A stretch of 35,193 nucleotides of DNA from Thermoleophilia bacterium UBA6103 (GTDB taxonomy: Bacteria > Actinomycetota > Thermoleophilia > UBA2241). The stretch covers positions 18,175-53,367 of the forward strand of contig DIWP01000022.1 of the NCBI GenBank assembly GCA_002423545.1, written 5' to 3'. The notes below the pieces were generated by a model. It had not been told where the DNA came from. It worked only from the letters and a program-made list of their open reading frames with translations, and did not search any database. This document shows, piece by piece, positions 1 through 7,041 of this stretch; the stretch's first letter is position 1; each line of letters begins with the position of its first letter. A program made the position numbers and the translations under genes.

Positions 1-1121
1 CCCTCGACTGCGCGAGCTGCATCACCACCCCCAAGATGGCCGCCGCCGCGCACCATCGCGACATCACCATCCACACTTACTCGGAGGTCGAGGACCTGCA
101 GCCGACAGAGAACGGCTACACGGCGACCGTCCGCCGCAAGGCGCGCTCGGTCGACGAGGTGGCCTGCATCGGTTGCCGCCAGTGCGAGTACGCCTGTCCG
201 GTCGAGGTCCCCGACGAGTTCCAGGGCGGCTTCACCTCACGCAAGGCCGCCTACGTCCCGTTCACCAACGCCATCCCGCAGGTGGCGCTGATCGACAAGG
301 AGAGCTGCACGCTGTGCGGGGCCTGTGCCAACGTGTGCCCCAAGGACTGCATCGTCTACGACCAGCAGGACCAGCTGATCCCCATCGAGGTCGAGCACGT
401 GGTGCTGGCGACCGGCTGGGAGCTCACCTCGGCGTCGAGCAAGGCCCAGTACGGCGGTGACCGCATCGCCAACGTCATCTCGCCGCTGCAGATGGAGCGC
501 CTGCTCGCCCCGCACGGCCCCTACGGCCGCGTGCTGCGGCCGGCCGACGGCAAGGACCCGGCCTCGGTGGCCTGGGTCCAGTGCGCCGGCTCGCGCGACA
601 AGACGCTCGGTGTGCCCTGGTGCTCGCGCGTCTGCTGCATGTATGCCATCAAGCAGGCGATGCTGCTCAGCGGCGCCCTGCCGTTCGCCGATCTGACCAT
701 CTACTACATGGACATCCGCGCCTTCGGGAAGGGCTATGAGGAGTTCTACCGCTCCGCCAAGGCGATGGGCATCGAGTTCGTCAAGGCCAAGGTCGGCCGT
801 CTCGAAGAAGCGGCCGACCGCTCCGTGAACGTCCACATCGAGCGTATCGACGAGCGCGGACAGGCCGAGACACGCACCCACGACATGGTGGTGCTCTCCC
901 TCGGCATGGCGCCGGTCCCCGACACGCGCGAGCTGCTGCCGCTGGATCTCGGCGAGGACGGGTTCGTCGACGTGCCGCATCCCAAGGACGCACCCTGCCG
1001 CACCAGTCTGCCGCACGTCACCGCGGCCGGCACGGTGACGGGACCCATGGACATCGTCGACACGATCGCCGAGGCCAGCGCCGCGGCGATGGAGATCTGC
1101 CGGGAGGGCGACCGTGGCTGA
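1..1121 (+). CDS. QmoA/HdrA-like flavin- and iron-sulfur-containing subunit, 5' end outside window
   Basis: The reading frame is already open at the left edge (first full codon at position 3), so the N-terminal FAD-binding part is missing. 372 residues are visible. A CxxC pair sits at the very edge. A [4Fe-4S] motif CIGCRQCEYACP lies near nt 165-197 and a second, CTLCGACANVCP, near nt 306-341. The rest is an HdrA-type flavoprotein half with VVLATGWE, WVQCAGSR, CSRVCC and a GTVTGPMDI-like end. By family knowledge such subunits (QmoA in sulfate reducers, HdrA elsewhere) pass electrons between flavin and iron-sulfur clusters in the cytoplasm. The next gene starts inside this one with an 8-nt overlap, so the two are translationally coupled. 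The Qmo assignment rests mainly on the QmoB- and QmoC-like genes that follow. An HdrA of another complex is the main alternative. Confidence 0.85.
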   Translation, partial: LDCASCITTPKMAAAAHHRDITIHTYSEVEDLQPTENGYTATVRRKARSVDEVACIGCRQCEYACPVEVPDEFQGGFTSRKAAYVPFTNAIPQVALIDKESCTLCGACANVCPKDCIVYDQQDQLIPIEVEHVVLATGWELTSASSKAQYGGDRIANVISPLQMERLLAPHGPYGRVLRPADGKDPASVAWVQCAGSRDKTLGVPWCSRVCCMYAIKQAMLLSGALPFADLTIYYMDIRAFGKGYEEFYRSAKAMGIEFVKAKVGRLEEAADRSVNVHIERIDERGQAETRTHDMVVLSLGMAPVPDTRELLPLDLGEDGFVDVPHPKDAPCRTSLPHVTAAGTVTGPMDIVDTIAEASAAAMEICREGDRG

Positions 1122-3309
1122 GCACATCGACGAGCCGCAGAGCGGCGAGCAGCCGCGGGAGCCGGAACGCCCGGCTGAGAGCGGCGAGCAGCCGCGGGAG
1201 CCGGAACGCCCGGCGGAGAGCGGCTCAACGTCGCCCGACGAGGGTCAGGCGCCCGTCCCCGAGGAGATGGCGGCCGAAGAGGCCGCCGTGGCCGGCGGCG
1301 AGGAGCCGCGCATCGGCGTCTACATCTGCCACTGCGGCGGCAACATCGCCGACGTCATCGACGTCGAACAGGTCGCCGAAGAGGCGGCCAAGCTGCCCGG
1401 CGTGGTGAGCGCCAAGACCAACATGTTCATGTGCTCGGATCCCGGCCAGCAGGCCATCGCCGACGACATCGCCGAGCTGGGCGTCAACCGCGTCGTCGTG
1501 GCCGCCTGCTCGCCGCGTCTGCACGAGACGACCTTCCGCGGCGTGCTGGAGCGTGCCGGCATCAACCCCTACCTCTACGAGCACGCCAACATCCGCGAGC
1601 AGGTGAGCTGGTCGCACGGCGATCCCGAGCAGGCCAGGGACAAGGCCACGGCGCTGGTGCGCGCCGCCGTCGCCAAGGCCGGCGGCCTGACGGCACTGGA
1701 GCCGGTCCGCATCCCGGCCGAGGGCGCCGTGGTCATCGTGGGCGGCGGCGTCGCCGGACTGCGCGCCGCCGGCGATCTGGCCCGGACCGGCCTCAACGTC
1801 ACGCTGGTCGAGAAGGAGCTGGTGCTGGGCGGCCGTGCCGCGGTCCTCGACAAGCTGTTCCCCTATGAGGAGGCGGCCGCCGATGTGATCACGCGGCTCG
1901 CCGACGAAGTCCTTGAGGACACACGCATCACGCTGCACACCGGCACCGAGGTGAAGAACGTCGACGGCTATGTCGGCGCCTTCACCCTCACGCTCCGGCA
2001 GCGGCCTGAGGGCGTGACGCTGGCAGCCGACCCGGACCGCGTCGCCCGCGACGTCGCCGGCCTCGGCTGGCGGTACGAGCCGTTCCGCGGGTACGGTCCG
2101 GCTTCCGCGTTCGACGCGGCGACGCCCGGCGGTGACGATGCCGCCGACACCGCTGCGTCGGCCGGCGCCGTACCGGCAGCCGGTGAGACTCCGGCCGGCG
2201 GCGACGAGCCCGGCGCCGGCGAGCCCGCCGGCGATGAGTCCGCCGGCACCATCACCGTCAAGGCCGGCGCCATCGTCGTGGCCACCGGCTACGAGCACTA
2301 CGTGCCGCCGAAGGGCGAGTACGGGTACGGCCGCCTGCCGCAGGTCGTCACGCTGGTCGACTTCATCAAGTGGCTCAGCGAGCAGCCGGAGGGCGGCACG
2401 CCGACATTCAACGACAAGCCGGTCCGCGCCGTGGCCTTCGTCCACTGCGTCGGCAGCCGCCAGGTCGACGGCGTCCACAAGCCCGGCCCCAGCGGCCACA
2501 TCAACGAGTACTGTTCGCGCGTCTGCTGCACGGCGACGCTGCAGTCGGTCGTCGACCTCAAGACGCGCTTCCCCAGGGTCGCGGCCTACGAGCTCTTCCA
2601 GGACATCCGCGCCTACGGCCGCGGCCATGAGGAGTACTACGAGCGCGCCAACAAGGCCGGCGCCGTGTTCCTGCGCTGGGACGGCGCCCAGCCGCCCAAG
2701 GTGGCCAAGACCAAGGGCGATGACTTCCCCGTCACCGTGAGCTGCATCGACGGTCTCACGTGGGGCGAGGAGGTCGAGATGGGCGTCGACATGGTCGTGC
2801 TGGCCGTGGGCATGACACCGGCCGACATCGGCGGCCTGGGCTCCAGCCTCAAGATCCCGACCGGCGCCGACGGTTTCCTGCAGGAGGTGCATCCCAAGCT
2901 GCGCCCGGTCGAGCTGTCGGTGACCGGCGTGCTGGTCGCCGGCGCCTGCCAGGCCCCCAAGGACGTCACCGAGAGCTGCGCCTCGGCGTCGGCGGCGGCC
3001 GTCAAGGCCCTGGGGCTGCTGGCGACAGGTCACGTGCAGCTGGCGCCGTTCGTGGCCCACGTCGAGGCCGAGGAGTGCCTGGGCCACGGACACTGCGTGG
3101 CGGAGTGCCCCTATCCGGGCGCCATCGCCATGCAGGACTACCCCGATGGCCAGCAGCGGGCGGTCGTGAACCCGGCGCTCTGCTCCGGCTGCGGCGCCTG
3201 CGTGGCGGTCTGCCCCACCAAGGCGATCGACCTCAACGGCTGGTCGCTGGAGGCCTATGAGTCGATGGTCGACGCCCTGCTGGCGTCCGGAGGGGAGGTG
3301 GCGCGATGA
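1114..3309 (+). CDS. QmoB-like (HdrA plus ferredoxin) subunit of a Qmo/Hdr complex
   Basis: 731 residues from a GTG that overlaps the previous stop. Order of parts: an acidic repetitive N-terminus (about 1-65); an HdrA-type entry YICHCGGNI; a FAD-binding glycine motif VVIVGGGVAGLRAAGDLA near residues 205-223; a low-complexity Ala/Gly/Glu insert near 335-385; a second flavoprotein half with FVHCVGSRQ and CSRVCC; and a C-terminal two-cluster ferredoxin domain. In the first ferredoxin motif the usual second cysteine is histidine (C655, H658, C661, C665). The second motif, C690-C693-C696-C700, is normal. No separate MvhD domain is obvious. Length and tandem placement after a QmoA-like gene fit QmoB (about 750 residues). 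The stop overlaps the next ATG as ATGA. Electron transfer is inferred from the family; partners and substrate are not shown. Confidence 0.85.
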   Translation: MAEHIDEPQSGEQPREPERPAESGEQPREPERPAESGSTSPDEGQAPVPEEMAAEEAAVAGGEEPRIGVYICHCGGNIADVIDVEQVAEEAAKLPGVVSAKTNMFMCSDPGQQAIADDIAELGVNRVVVAACSPRLHETTFRGVLERAGINPYLYEHANIREQVSWSHGDPEQARDKATALVRAAVAKAGGLTALEPVRIPAEGAVVIVGGGVAGLRAAGDLARTGLNVTLVEKELVLGGRAAVLDKLFPYEEAAADVITRLADEVLEDTRITLHTGTEVKNVDGYVGAFTLTLRQRPEGVTLAADPDRVARDVAGLGWRYEPFRGYGPASAFDAATPGGDDAADTAASAGAVPAAGETPAGGDEPGAGEPAGDESAGTITVKAGAIVVATGYEHYVPPKGEYGYGRLPQVVTLVDFIKWLSEQPEGGTPTFNDKPVRAVAFVHCVGSRQVDGVHKPGPSGHINEYCSRVCCTATLQSVVDLKTRFPRVAAYELFQDIRAYGRGHEEYYERANKAGAVFLRWDGAQPPKVAKTKGDDFPVTVSCIDGLTWGEEVEMGVDMVVLAVGMTPADIGGLGSSLKIPTGADGFLQEVHPKLRPVELSVTGVLVAGACQAPKDVTESCASASAAAVKALGLLATGHVQLAPFVAHVEAEECLGHGHCVAECPYPGAIAMQDYPDGQQRAVVNPALCSGCGACVAVCPTKAIDLNGWSLEAYESMVDALLASGGEVAR
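1141..1218 (+). repeat. Two tandem 39-bp units inside the qmoB-like gene
   Basis: Two adjacent 39-bp units (1141-1179 and 1180-1218) differ at one base. Each encodes 13 residues, SGEQPREPERPAE, in the acidic N-terminal tail. The unit length is a multiple of three, so copy-number change would keep the frame. Confidence 0.9.
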
Positions 3310-3893
3310 CCGCTGCGCCCGCGAATGGCGGGGCGCCCCAGACAGGCGATCCCCGTCAGGACTACAAGGCCATGACGCGGCTGACGCTCAAGCGGCTGCG
3401 CGGCGAACGCGAGACGCAGGTGAAGGCCGCCAATGAGGCGAGCAAGTCCGTGCGCGCCGAGCGCAAGAGGATCGCCGCGGCGCTGAGCGACGGCGCCATG
3501 AGCGTGCCACAGCTGGCCGCGGCGATCGAGATGCCGACCGACCGCGTGCTCTGGCACCTCGCCGCGATGCGCAAGTACGGCGATCTGGTCGAGGCGCCGG
3601 AGAGGGACGGCGACTACTTCACCTACGCCCTGGCGCCCAAGGAAGAGGCGATCGAGGCCAAGGTGGAGGCGGCCGAGCACGTCAGGGCCGGCGACGAGAT
3701 GCCCGAGGTGACGGCCGCCAGAGAGGCGGCCCGCGGCGTCGTGGAGACGGCCGGCCCCGGCGCAGACGCCGGCCAAGCTTCCACCGCCACCGCGACCGCC
3801 GAGACGGCCGGCCCCGCCGCTGCCGAAGGGTCGGCCGAGACGGCCGGCCCCGCCCCCGCGGACGGGCCGGTCGAGAAGGCCGAGGAGGGCTGA
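3306..3893 (+). CDS. Winged-helix domain protein within the qmo-like operon
   Basis: 195 residues. The ATG overlaps the qmoB-like stop (ATGA). Residues about 55-105 read as an ArsR/MarR-like winged helix: a basic helix, then SVPQLAAAIEMPTDRVLWHL as the helix-turn-helix, then GDLVEAPERDGDYFTYAL as the wing. The tail after about residue 125 is Ala/Pro/Glu low complexity with three copies of ETAGP, encoded by a GC-rich 16-bp repeat. It sits between the flavoprotein genes and the membrane subunit, an unusual place for a repressor. It could be a local redox-responsive regulator or a structural accessory protein comparable in fold to DsrD; both are inference. No metal- or redox-binding cysteines are visible. 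Confidence 0.7.
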   Translation: MTAAPANGGAPQTGDPRQDYKAMTRLTLKRLRGERETQVKAANEASKSVRAERKRIAAALSDGAMSVPQLAAAIEMPTDRVLWHLAAMRKYGDLVEAPERDGDYFTYALAPKEEAIEAKVEAAEHVRAGDEMPEVTAAREAARGVVETAGPGADAGQASTATATAETAGPAAAEGSAETAGPAPADGPVEKAEEG

Positions 3894-3896
3894 GGG

Positions 3897-5120
3897 ATGG
3901 CCATACGCGTAGACCCGACCCTCCTCGATGACATGGAGCGCTACGGCGCCCCGGACATCAAGGCCTGCTTCAACTGCGGCAACTGCACCGCCGTCTGCCC
4001 CCTCTCCGAGGGCGACGACGCCTTTCCGCGGCGCATGATCCGCCACGTCCAGCTCGGCCAGCGCGACGCGCTGGCCGCCAGCAAGGAAGTCTGGATGTGC
4101 TACTACTGCGGCGAGTGCTCGGAGACGTGCCCGCGCGAGGCGGCGCCGGGCGAGCTGATGGCGGCCGCACGGCGCTTCGCCATCGGCCGCTTCGATCCCA
4201 CCACGCTGGCGCGCCGCATGTTCACCTCCACGGCGTTCAACATCGGCTGGATGGTCGTGCTGTTCGCCATCCTGGTGGGCTTCCTGCTCGGCACGTCGGA
4301 CGTGCTGCCGGAGGGCCGCGTCAACACGGCCTCGCTGCTCGAGTGGATCCCCTTCCACGTCATCCACGACATGGGCCTGGCGGTGATCATCATCCTCGGC
4401 GTGCTGGCGGTGGTGGCGCTGGTCAACATGCTCTGGCTGCTCTCGCGGGAGACGAGCGCCCAGGGGGCGCCGCAACCGCCGGCGACGCCCTCGCGGTTCC
4501 CGCTCAAGGCGGCCCTGCTGGCGCTCGGCGACATGGTCGGCGAGGTGATCCGTCACCGGCGCTTCCGCGACTGCCAGACGGCCGAGTCGCGCAGCGACGG
4601 TCCGCTGCCGCTGCGCCGTCGCTTCGTGCACCTGAACATCATGTTCGGGTTCCTGGGCCTGGCGCTGGCGACCGTGCTCGATTACCTGTTCAAGGAGCCG
4701 GGCTCGTACGTGCCGCTCTACTACCCGATCCGCCTGCTGGGTACCATCGCCGGCATCGCGCTCATGTACGGCGCCACGGTCGCCATGATCCAGCGCGCCC
4801 GCAAGCCGGAGCGCGCCTACTTCGACCGCTCGACGGTCTCGGACTGGGCCCTGCTGATCTTCCTCTGGATCATCGGCGCCACCGGCTTCGTGCTCGAGAT
4901 CGCCGAGTACGTGACCATGAGCGGCATCTCGGTCGACATCGTCTTCCTGGTCCACGTCGGCCTGGCCATGGAGCTGCTGCTCCTGCTGCCGTTCACCAAA
5001 TTCGCCCACATCATCTACCGGCCGGTCGCGCTCTGGTACTTCGCCTTCCGGGCGCGTCGCATGGGCGTGATCCCCAACAACATGGGCTTCGCCGAGCCAC
5101 AGAAGGAATCGGCCGCATGA
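3897..5120 (+). CDS. QmoC-like membrane subunit: dicluster ferredoxin fused to cytochrome b domain
   Basis: 407 residues, starting three bases after the previous stop with a GAGG-rich leader. The N-terminal domain carries two CxxCxxCxxxCP motifs (C24-C27-C30-C34 and C68-C71-C74-C78), as in HdrC. The C-terminal part has about six hydrophobic helices near residues 110-131, 148-178, 250-270, 282-300, 318-340 and 348-383. Histidines in helices (FHVIHDMG, FLVHVGL) are suitable as heme b ligands, as in NarI/HdrE/QmoC. Length and HdrC-cytochrome b fusion match QmoC, which links quinone in the membrane to the cytoplasmic Qmo flavoproteins. The direction of electron flow here is unknown. Confidence 0.85.
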   Translation: MAIRVDPTLLDDMERYGAPDIKACFNCGNCTAVCPLSEGDDAFPRRMIRHVQLGQRDALAASKEVWMCYYCGECSETCPREAAPGELMAAARRFAIGRFDPTTLARRMFTSTAFNIGWMVVLFAILVGFLLGTSDVLPEGRVNTASLLEWIPFHVIHDMGLAVIIILGVLAVVALVNMLWLLSRETSAQGAPQPPATPSRFPLKAALLALGDMVGEVIRHRRFRDCQTAESRSDGPLPLRRRFVHLNIMFGFLGLALATVLDYLFKEPGSYVPLYYPIRLLGTIAGIALMYGATVAMIQRARKPERAYFDRSTVSDWALLIFLWIIGATGFVLEIAEYVTMSGISVDIVFLVHVGLAMELLLLLPFTKFAHIIYRPVALWYFAFRARRMGVIPNNMGFAEPQKESAA

Positions 5121-5147
5121 CCGCAACCACCCTCAGGAGCTACCGAT

Positions 5148-5747
5148 ATGAGTGACGTGATCGAGAAGGCCGAGAAGAAGGCCGACGAGACCGCCGCGGC
5201 CGCCACGCCGAGCGACGCCGAGCGCATCGCGGCGCTGGAGAAAAAGCTGGCCGCCCTGGAGCGCCAGATGCCGGAGGACCGCCTGACTCTCGGCGTCATC
5301 AGCGGCGACCTCGACAAGGTGATGGCGGCCTTCATCATCGCCCTCGGCGCCACCGTCTACGACACCGAAGTGGACATGTTCTTCACGTTCTGGGGCACGT
5401 CGGCGCTGCGCGATCCGGCCAAGCGCGTGGAGAAGAAGCCGATCGACCGCATGTTCGGCATGATGCTGCCCACCGGCACCGGCAAGCTGCCGCTCTCCAA
5501 GATGCAGATGGGCGGCATGGGCGCCGTGATGATGAAGAAGGTCATGAAAGACCACGGCGTGGCCTCCCTCGAGGACCTCATGAAGCAGGCCGCCGACGTC
5601 GGCGTACGCATCCACGTGTGCACCATGACGATGGACGTGATGGGACTGCAGGAGCAGGAGATCATCCCCTACCCGCACCTCGACTTCGTCGGCGTGGGGC
5701 AGTTCGTGGACATGATGTCGCGCTCGCGGAGCTGCTTCTTCCTCTGA
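5148..5747 (+). CDS. DsrE2-type DsrE/DsrF-like sulfur-carrier family protein
   Basis: 199 residues, with AGGAG at 5135-5139 eight bases before the ATG. An N-terminal charged helix (about 1-45, EKKLAALERQ) precedes a DsrE-like alpha/beta domain. Signature pieces are LTLGVISGDLDKVMAAF, YDTEVDMFFTFWG, the Met/Gly-rich MMLPTGTGKLPLSKMQMGGM and the conserved cysteine C158 in HVCTMTMDVMGL. In the DsrE2 family this cysteine position is thought to carry a persulfide or trisulfide. Another cysteine sits four residues from the C-terminus (SCFFL). Adjacency to a Qmo/Hdr-like complex supports a role as sulfur donor or acceptor for it, which is inference. A hairpin terminator follows, so this is probably the last gene of the operon. 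Confidence 0.85.
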   Translation: MSDVIEKAEKKADETAAAATPSDAERIAALEKKLAALERQMPEDRLTLGVISGDLDKVMAAFIIALGATVYDTEVDMFFTFWGTSALRDPAKRVEKKPIDRMFGMMLPTGTGKLPLSKMQMGGMGAVMMKKVMKDHGVASLEDLMKQAADVGVRIHVCTMTMDVMGLQEQEIIPYPHLDFVGVGQFVDMMSRSRSCFFL

Positions 5748-5775
5748 GGCGCACCCGGCGGACCGCGGGCGCACA

Positions 5776-5814
5776 CGAGGGCGGGGCACCGAGGCATCTC
5801 GGCCCCCGCCCTCG
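5776..5814. terminator. Strong GC hairpin at the end of the qmo-like/dsrE2 operon
   Basis: Perfect 11-base arms (CGAGGGCGGGG and CCCCGCCCTCG) enclose a second perfect 5-base stem, CCGAG-gcat-CTCGG. It lies 29 bases after the DsrE2 stop and just before the convergent gene ending at 5820, so it could serve both directions. There is no clear T-run after it. Confidence 0.7.
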
Positions 5815-5819
5815 CCGTC

Positions 5820-6194
5820 TCAGCCGCCGGGGCCCTCGACAGTGCTGCCGGGGTCATCGCCGGCGTCGCCGCGATCCTCGCCGGCGCCGCAGTCGTCACC
5901 GGTGTCACGGTCCTCGCCGACGCTGTCGCGGTCCGAGCCGGCGCCGCCGGCAGTCCGACCGACGATCTCGCGTTCGATCCGCTCCCGCACGGCGGCGTCG
6001 CTGAAGTCCCGAGCGTACAGCCGCCGGAACAGCTCGCGGCGGACCTCGCGCTCGTCGGTCGTCGCGGTGCCGGCTCGCATCAGTACGCGAGCCGTGGTGA
6101 ACATCTCGCAGGCCATCGCCAGCCGCTCCCCCGGCGTCAGACGCAGCAGCATGTCCCGGTAGAGCTCCCGGACCTCGGGCGGCGTGTCGCTCAT
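5820..6194 (-). CDS. Small hypothetical protein coupled to a nucleotidyltransferase
   Basis: 124 residues. The start is taken at the ATG (6194) that overlaps the stop of the upstream nucleotidyltransferase as ATGA; the frame is open further upstream, but those codons lie inside the partner gene. Residues 1-85 look helical (PEVRELYRDMLLRLTPGERL, then MFTTARVLMRAG). The C-terminal 35 residues are an Asp/Gly-rich repeat of the DRD/GED type. I do not recognise a named family with certainty. The tight coupling suggests it works with the nucleotidyltransferase, perhaps as partner or antidote. Confidence 0.6.
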   Translation of the reverse strand: MSDTPPEVRELYRDMLLRLTPGERLAMACEMFTTARVLMRAGTATTDEREVRRELFRRLYARDFSDAAVRERIEREIVGRTAGGAGSDRDSVGEDRDTGDDCGAGEDRGDAGDDPGSTVEGPGG

Positions 6195-6790
6195 CCGCCG
6201 TTCATCCCCACGTTCGGCCCTGACGTGGCACCGCCTGTCCCCCTGGGTCCTGCCAGCTCCCGCAGGGCATCTCCGACACCGAGGTCCGCCGCCCATGTCC
6301 TGAGGTACTCCCAGTCGAGATCATCGACCGATTCGATGAGGTCGGCCACATCGCGGCGCTGCAGCTCAGACCGCGAGCCCTCCGCCCATACCAGCTTCGA
6401 GAGGATCAGGTCCTCCGGCGAGACGACCGCGATGCCGGTGCCGCCCACGTCCATCCGGCGCCGCCGCGAGAGCTCGAGCCGACGATACGAGGAGTCCTTG
6501 CGCACGATGAGGTCGGCCTTGACGACCCACTGAGAGTGGATGATGTTGACCATGCCACGTCGCGTGACCGCCTCACGGACGGCGGCTGCATCGATGATGC
6601 AGTCTGCGGCGAACAGGTCGACCAGCCGCGGCACATCCGACCGCTCGACCTCGATGACGATGTCGATGTCGCGGGTCATGCGCGGGGTGGCATACACCGC
6701 CTGCGCCAGCGAGCCGGTCAGCATGCAGGGGATGCCGGCCCCCTCCAGGCGATCCATGACGAGCCACAGGAACTCGAGCTGCCGATCCAT
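6191..6790 (-). CDS. Nucleotidyltransferase-fold protein (AbiEii/DUF6036-like)
   Basis: 199 residues from the ATG at 6790 (MDRQLEFLWLVMDRL). A longer reading to 6874 exists but its extra residues look non-coding. The polymerase-beta-like motif is clear: a Gly-Ser in CMLTGSLAQAVYA followed by TRDIDIVIEV, then the conserved later block VVSPEDLILSKLVWAE. Such proteins include AbiEii-type toxins and MNT-type enzymes that transfer nucleotides to RNA or protein. The order here is enzyme first, small partner second. The toxin-antitoxin reading is inference. Confidence 0.75.
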   Translation of the reverse strand: MDRQLEFLWLVMDRLEGAGIPCMLTGSLAQAVYATPRMTRDIDIVIEVERSDVPRLVDLFAADCIIDAAAVREAVTRRGMVNIIHSQWVVKADLIVRKDSSYRRLELSRRRRMDVGGTGIAVVSPEDLILSKLVWAEGSRSELQRRDVADLIESVDDLDWEYLRTWAADLGVGDALRELAGPRGTGGATSGPNVGMNGG

Positions 6791-7041
6791 GCCTTGACGA
6801 TAGCACGGGCCGCCGGCGAGCGGGACTGCCTGCCGGCGAATGGCGACAGCTCTTCCACCCGCCCGCATTGACAAGTATTGTTCAAGCTCAGAGCGGTGTA
6901 GTCCGATTAGTTGTGCAGGCAGGGACGCGACGCGGTCGAATGTTCACCCGTGGCGTATGAGGCGGCCGCCCAGCCGACCGCAGCGGCGTTACGTACCGCC
7001 GTCCAGACGGCGATGCCGGCGGCGTGCTACCGAGGGGAAGC
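6791..7041. other. Divergent intergenic region before the seven-PAS HD-GYP gene
   Basis: No gene is visible. A TTGACA hexamer lies at 6869-6874 inside an imperfect inverted repeat (TTGACAAGTATTGTTCAA), but I see no convincing -10 at 16-18 bases. A GAGGGG ribosome site sits just before the ATG at 7042. Confidence 0.4.

Noticed and set aside
237..5126. Long reverse-strand open frames opposite the qmo-like operon (for example 1225-3093 and 3255-5126)
   Set aside because: They are antisense to well-supported genes, have Arg/His/Ala-rich products without domains, and are expected at high GC.
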